Source: Daldinia sp. FL1419 (taxonomy: Eukaryota > Ascomycota > Sordariomycetes > Xylariales > Hypoxylaceae). From it: a DNA stretch of 64,000 nt. Location of the stretch: assembly GCA_025201765.1 (NCBI GenBank), contig MU623374.1, forward strand, positions 124,001-188,000, in the 5' to 3' direction. The first letter of the stretch is position 1, and each line of letters begins with the position of its first letter. Both the position numbers and the translations under genes were made by a program. This document shows positions 59,309 to 64,000 of the stretch, piece by piece. Under the pieces are notes generated by a model that searched no databases, was not told where the DNA came from, and was given only the letters and a program-made list of their open reading frames with translations.

Positions 59309-59418
59309 GGAAGGCGGGAGTCTGGTCAGCTGCTACGACTCTAGATACATGTTCCTAACCACTATCCATTACCGCCACTAGGTAGTCAAGAGGATCAGTC
59401 TATCTATCTACTAGTCTA

Positions 59419-62400
59419 TCATGCCCACACCAGCTTCTTTATGCTGTGCCCCAACTGCTCGAAAATTCCCGTGCTCCGCTTCGCTTCCGCAAGGGATATG
59501 ATGTCGCCTTTCTCGATGATGCTCTTCCGCTCCTGCGAGCTAGCTAGAGCCGGCTGGTTATAGAAAACCAACCGCTCGATCTCCGTCGCAATGACGTTGA
59601 TCTGCTCGCTTTCCGTCATTTTCTTCACGTCCCTCGTGTCTGAGACTGCTGTGGTGGAATGCAGTGCTTTTAGGGCAATCTTCCGTGGCGCCTGCGTTTG
59701 CGGCTTACCTGTGATGGCGTTGAAAATTCCCTGATTCAGAATGCCAGACACGGCGGCCGGTGCTGCGGCTGGGTCCTTAAGCACAGTTTTTATTCCCGAT
59801 GATTCATCAGACTGTCCCGACATACTGGATAGAGACCTCGTGTTGGTCCTCTTGATATCAAATTTGCCTGGTTCATAAGTTATAACGAGGCCGACGTTCC
59901 TCGACTCGTCGGCCTCTGCGGGGGAGATGGCTGAGGTTATATATGTGCCAACCTTGATGCTGACTATATGGGCCAAGTCCACCCTTTCAAACGAGGATAC
60001 CTTATCGAGCTTCCAGTCAAACCGGCATAAGTACAGCGCCGTATCAGTTAGAAGAAGTACAACCTCTTCGAACGGCAAAGCCTTAAGAGTATCAGATATA
60101 TGAGGGCTTAGTAAGGTCCATCCTCCAATAAAATCTTCCTTGTCATCTTCAATGGCAATCTTCTGCGATGTTTCGATAGCTTGCTCCCTCATCTTGGACA
60201 TTGAGACCCCGGGGTCCTTGCTCATCATAGTTGCTTCAAACTCCTCGAAGACCATGGAGGACACGCTACCCAGGAAAAAGTCGATGGCAGCCTGAGAGAA
60301 ATAGTCGTTCACCATTCTAGCACGTAGTGTAAGTAGGAATTTAACCTAGTCGCGCGGGTATTCCTTACCCATTATAAAACCGTGTTAAGGATAGTCCGAG
60401 GTCATTTACCATTCCACGATAATCTCGTTTTTTGGTTCTGGTATAGTCACCTTTCATTGCGGCAGTAGAAGCATCTATAATTCGAGTTAGAAAGACAAAA
60501 TGCGTCCAAATCCCGACATACTGGCCGGGTAAAGGTGTTGACTGACATTGTTTGGATATAGCATCTCCATTATCAGCCCATAGAGTATTAAACCATGAGT
60601 TCTCCTGGTCAAGCTGGACCGACATATCGAAGCCCTCTTCTTTCAGCTGCAGATCTAGCATAAACTTTCCAAAGGAGCTTTGGCAAACATTAGTACGGTC
60701 GAGGCAATCCATGCAATTCGTTCTTAGGACACCATTCTGTTTCCGTTCTATTTGGCCGTTTCTTTCCACCGTACTGCCGGTTTCTTCGATCTTTTTGCCA
60801 AGGATATCTAGAAGTAAGCTTACGTTTTCAAACTTCATGCCACGGCATGCGGAATGAAAATCAAACCATTCGAAAGCAAGCGATTGGGAACCTTCCTTCT
60901 CTTGTTCATTTAGCTTTTTAACCGATTTCTCATATTCTTTACCTATTATAGCTTCGACGCCATGCTTCTCAACTAAGTTTACTAATTGTATAGATCCATA
61001 CGTCTTTCTCATAAGTTCAAAGTGTTTCTTAAAAGCTTTAAAGTTTGCTTCTGGAGAATGCTGTAGTACTGGAATCGGCTTAAGAGAATACGGAGACTGT
61101 GTAAAGAAAAGTGGTATGCTACCTCGGACCTGGACGAAAGAGAAGATTTTGGATGAAGAATCCCAGGTCGAGGTTGAAAGTATCTGCTCCGTCTCGACGA
61201 AATTGGCGGTGTGACCGTTGTCGTCTATACCACGTCGTAGGTATCGCAAGCCAGCCCGCCTAGTAGACCTCCTAGAGATAACAGTAATAACAAATTCTTT
61301 CTCGGACGGCCTTAGATCACTGGACGCTCGCTCCGGCGGAGGAAATTCAATATTAGACTCTAGGGGAGATGTCATATCGTTCATTTCCACGGAATCTTCC
61401 TGAGAGTCAACTTGGGGCGGGTGACGATCCACAACAAACCTCCTCTGTCCCACAAACCCTTGCATTACCGGCAACAATAACGATTCGTCGGCAGTCCCGT
61501 GAAATGGCTTCAATAAATTGCAATTCCAAAAGAATGTAGGATCGGCTATTTCGTGGAGTGGGAGGCTATCTGTGCCTGGCGTGGTAAACCGGCTGGCGAG
61601 ACTTCTTGTAATATCCAAATCATAAGAGAAGAAAAAGCTCCGGGAAGTCCCAAGCCAGATATGTGAAAACCGGAGCAGTTTGGGTATAAGACTCTCACCA
61701 GCCGACGGTGTTGGAGGTGGATCAACCTTCTCCTGAACCACGGTATCACTCAACTCCTTGTCTGTATCTCCCTTCTTCGTCTTATTACTCTCGTCGCTGG
61801 CTTGATCACCCGTCTGCTCGGTTTCGACACTGGTCATGCCCAAGTTCCGCTTCTGGTCCATCATCCAGCCCTTGCGACTAAACCAGCGTTGGGCAAATCG
61901 CCCATAGCTACCGCGGCGCTTTATCACATCTTCGGCTATGCTACTCTTCCCGCCTGCGCCAGAGGTGTCTTTATCTTCAGAAGTCTCGCGGTCACTTAGG
62001 GCCCCTGGATCCTCGAGATTTTCGCCACCCGATACTGACCGCGCGTCGACCTCGCTTTCTGAATCGCTATCTTCGACGAATTTCTCGGCTGATACGCGCC
62101 GTAACTTGGTTGCTGTGTTCGCGATGGCGGATTCAGCTTCGCTTTGGCTCGTACACGGGGTGAGCGCAACGTCAGTCACAACATAGACAGGAAAACCGCG
62201 GACTTGCGCAACCTGCTGGCGGCCGGTAATAGTGATGAGATAACTCAAGCGGGAGACCGTGAAGAGCCCTGCGGGGAAGTCCAGTTAGAAACTACTTTAA
62301 CAAATCTATCTATGAGCGTGATTTATTCTGGATGAGACTAACCCACAACCCCGAAAGCCTCAAAGGATGAATTTGGTTTCGAGGTATCCGGTGTTTGATC

Positions 62401-62541
62401 GCGAGGAAGTGAAGATACTGTGGCATCTCCATACTTGATTTTGACCGGCACAGGGGTTCGTTGCCCTTTTGTCGCAAGAGGTTGGACTATGAGGCCGTCA
62501 ACGGCTGCGCATATAAGCAGCTTTCGCGCGAGATTAGGCAT
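59419..62541 (-). CDS. SAC-domain phosphoinositide phosphatase (Sac2/INPP5F type)
   Basis: Three exons: 62541-62343, 62268-60369, 60316-59419; 998 aa. The first splice joins FEAFGVVG to LFTVSRLSYLITITGR, the opening strand of the SAC domain. An acidic Ser-rich insert lies at about 120-180. The catalytic CX5R motif is NCMDCLDRTN (Cys585, Arg591), preceded by FDFHSACRGMKFENV. The second splice gives TRFYNG-MVNDYFSQAAIDFFLG. The C-terminal part (about 715-998; GWTLLSPHI, VVLLLTDTALYLCRFDWKLDKV, SSFERVDLAHIVSIKVGTYI) matches the PH-like hSac2 domain. Known: such enzymes remove phosphates from phosphatidylinositol phosphates at endosome/Golgi membranes. Substrate specificity cannot be read from the sequence. 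Confidence 0.93.
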
Positions 62542-63065
62542 CCTTGATAGTTATGCATTCAATCATGATATTCGTACGTATATGAAGAAACTTCTACTAT
62601 ATATGAACAGGAATGAAATGTATTAAGTTTAAGAAAATGATATGGTCATTTTTCATGGGTTTCTGCGATGATGTCTTGGATCAATTAAATTTTGGTGGGG
62701 TTGCCTTGATTGCTGATGCCGTCACACGGTGGGGCAGAATCTCTCAAGGCTGGTTGGTTCAGGACGCGCTCAGAGATGCAGAAGTACATGTAACAAACGC
62801 AGGTACACACGTTAAAGATAGATGTACCAATAGTAGCTTAAAAGCTTAAAGCTGGCACGCCATAATTCTTGGAGCACGGGGTAAAAAAGTAGGATCAGTA
62901 CATTATAGCAAATAGCGAATAGCGAATCGAATCGCTTGCTAATGTGCTAATTAAATTTTATATATTCGCACCTATTCTCCCAGCTACAGATCTATTATAC
63001 CTTTTGCTTGGTAATAATCCCCAATGTAGCACCCTAAATTATCTTTCCTAACTCTAGGGGGTATC
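62542..63065. other. intergenic, no gene seen
   Basis: 520 nt between two tandem minus-strand genes. The open frame at 62613-62849 has no recognisable domain. A short AATAGCG duplication occurs near 62912-62925. Confidence 0.55.
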
Positions 63066-63619
63066 TTAAATCATGAGGCGCTCGATCTTGTCCCTCAAGC
63101 TACGGATCTGGCCGGAGAGATCGCTTGCCTCGTTGGAAAGGATACTCGCGGCAATGACAGCTCGGGATACACCGCAGGCTCGGCCAAGAGCAATCTACCC
63201 AATTGTCAGTATTTTATGATATACGCGAGATAATTTCCCACCAACCTTGCTAGGAACGTAGCAGTAGATCACGTTCTTGTCTTCGCAAAGAAGAGGAAGG
63301 TGTAGTAGGATAGCAAGCGGCGTGGTATCGGCGGCTAGAATGACGATTTCGGCAATACCTCTGGATAGTGCCTTGGTCACTTCGTTCGCACCCTTCTTAA
63401 GCTGGCGGGCATCTTCATTGAGACATAATTAGCGAATAGAACATTATTGAAGGCAATTGGCATATACTCACGGCCAGCCTGTTGCACCAAATCAAGAATT
63501 TCGGTGGTAAGAGCCGGGTCGGCGACGGGCCAAGCTGATAATAGGTCAGTACGATATGCAAGATGAACCAGTTGGTTGCGAAAAAGCTCACCTGCGCTTT
63601 GATCCTGGTTAGCAGACAT
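63066..63619 (-). CDS. SNU13: SNU13 (15.5K / L7Ae-type snoRNP and U4 snRNP protein)
   Basis: Four exons: 63619-63592, 63534-63472, 63412-63246, 63194-63066; 128 aa, as expected (yeast 126). The joined protein reads MSANQDQSAAWPVADPALTT, then EILDLVQQAGHARQLKKGAN, LSRGIAEIVILAADTTPLAI, LLHLPLLCEDKNVIYCYVPS, KIALGRACGVSRAVIAAS, and ends IRSLRDKIERLMI. Known: it binds the kink-turn of U4 snRNA, U3 and box C/D snoRNAs, in splicing and rRNA modification. The third intron uses GTTGGT as 5' site. All exon phases close. Most of the open frames seen here read into introns, so single-frame predictions miss this gene. Confidence 0.96.
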
Positions 63620-64000
63620 TGTGACGGAGCAGGGTTCCTTGCGGTTGCTCGCCCTGGGGAGAAATATATGGAATAATGGGTTAAAAGTTGACTTGAAATG
63701 TCGAAAAATCTCAGTGAAGAACTGAACCAGAAAAGAAAAAAAAAATACCAAAAAAGTTCAAGGACCAAAAGGTCCAAGCTTCAGAACGCCAAGGAATTTA
63801 GATTTTCGGTTAAACCTTAAACCGGAATCCGCTGACATAATCTATGCTGCAGGTGACCCAGAGCTGCAAAATCAAGCCCCAATCAAAGGTAAACCTGGAA
63901 CCCAAGGCAAAGCAACACCTCTCTTCCCCGTAATAAGTACCACCACCCATTAACCACCATTACTTTCAATTACTAGAGCAACTTAAAACAATCTCTCATA
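63620..64000. other. SNU13 upstream region to window end
   Basis: 380 nt of promoter-like DNA with an A-run near 63736. No other gene start is visible before the window ends. Confidence 0.5.

Noticed and set aside
1..64000. CRISPR arrays, bacterial operons, rRNA genes
   Set aside because: No regularly spaced repeats, no Shine-Dalgarno-led gene strings and no rRNA-like stretches; the genes are intron-containing fungal genes.

Overview
The window is nuclear DNA of a filamentous ascomycete (Pezizomycotina, most likely a Sordariomycete; a Xylariales-like fungus is my guess and is not proven). The evidence is the gene type (short 50-80 nt GT..AG introns with CTAAC-type branch sites, a highly reducing polyketide synthase, a fungal NBR1 with four ZZ fingers), single-gene transcription units with 0.4-7 kb spacers, AT-rich inverted repeats whose arms differ mostly by transitions (RIP-like), and many intergenic palindromes of the CCTAGG/GGTACC type. 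I found no rRNA, tRNA, CRISPR array or bacterial-style operon. Layout: (1) 0.65-1.77 kb, plasma-membrane syntaxin (SSO type, -). (2) 1.8-4.8 kb, AT-rich gene-poor island with two TIR-type elements and a 13-bp minisatellite. (3) 4.8-13.3 kb, housekeeping: IMP4 (-), UPF1 helicase (+), an AhpC/TSA-like thioredoxin-fold protein (+). (4) 14.0-23.3 kb, the secondary-metabolism locus: an 8-exon HR-PKS (-, 2162 aa) divergent from an FSH1/LovG-type serine hydrolase (+), sharing a 1.35-kb promoter with two CGG-type palindromes. (5) 24.2-34.0 kb: TOM70 (-), aminodeoxychorismate lyase (+), a membrane-anchored pepsin-type protease (+), a Barentsz/CASC3-like EJC protein (-). (6) 34.0-40.9 kb, a 6.9-kb gene-free stretch. 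(7) 40.9-64 kb: NBR1 autophagy receptor (+), ERV41 (+), a BRE4/aromatic-acid-exporter-like membrane protein (-), a C-rich hypothetical gene (+), transketolase (-), BMT6 (+), a SAC-domain phosphoinositide phosphatase (-), SNU13 (-). How the genes relate: most are unrelated housekeeping functions (ribosome biogenesis IMP4/BMT6/SNU13; mRNA surveillance UPF1 and Barentsz; ER-Golgi and plasma-membrane traffic ERV41/SSO; mitochondrial import TOM70). The clear functional unit is the PKS plus hydrolase. Its KS, AT, KR and ACP keep their catalytic residues, but the dehydratase has lost its catalytic His (Tyr instead), its motif Gly (Asp) and its catalytic Asp (Glu), and the enoylreductase nucleotide loop is degenerate. 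This predicts an HR-PKS that stops at beta-hydroxy groups, or that needs partner enzymes, with the adjacent hydrolase as the likely chain-release enzyme. Exon models below were built by hand from splice sites and reading-frame continuity; all multi-exon models close in frame.
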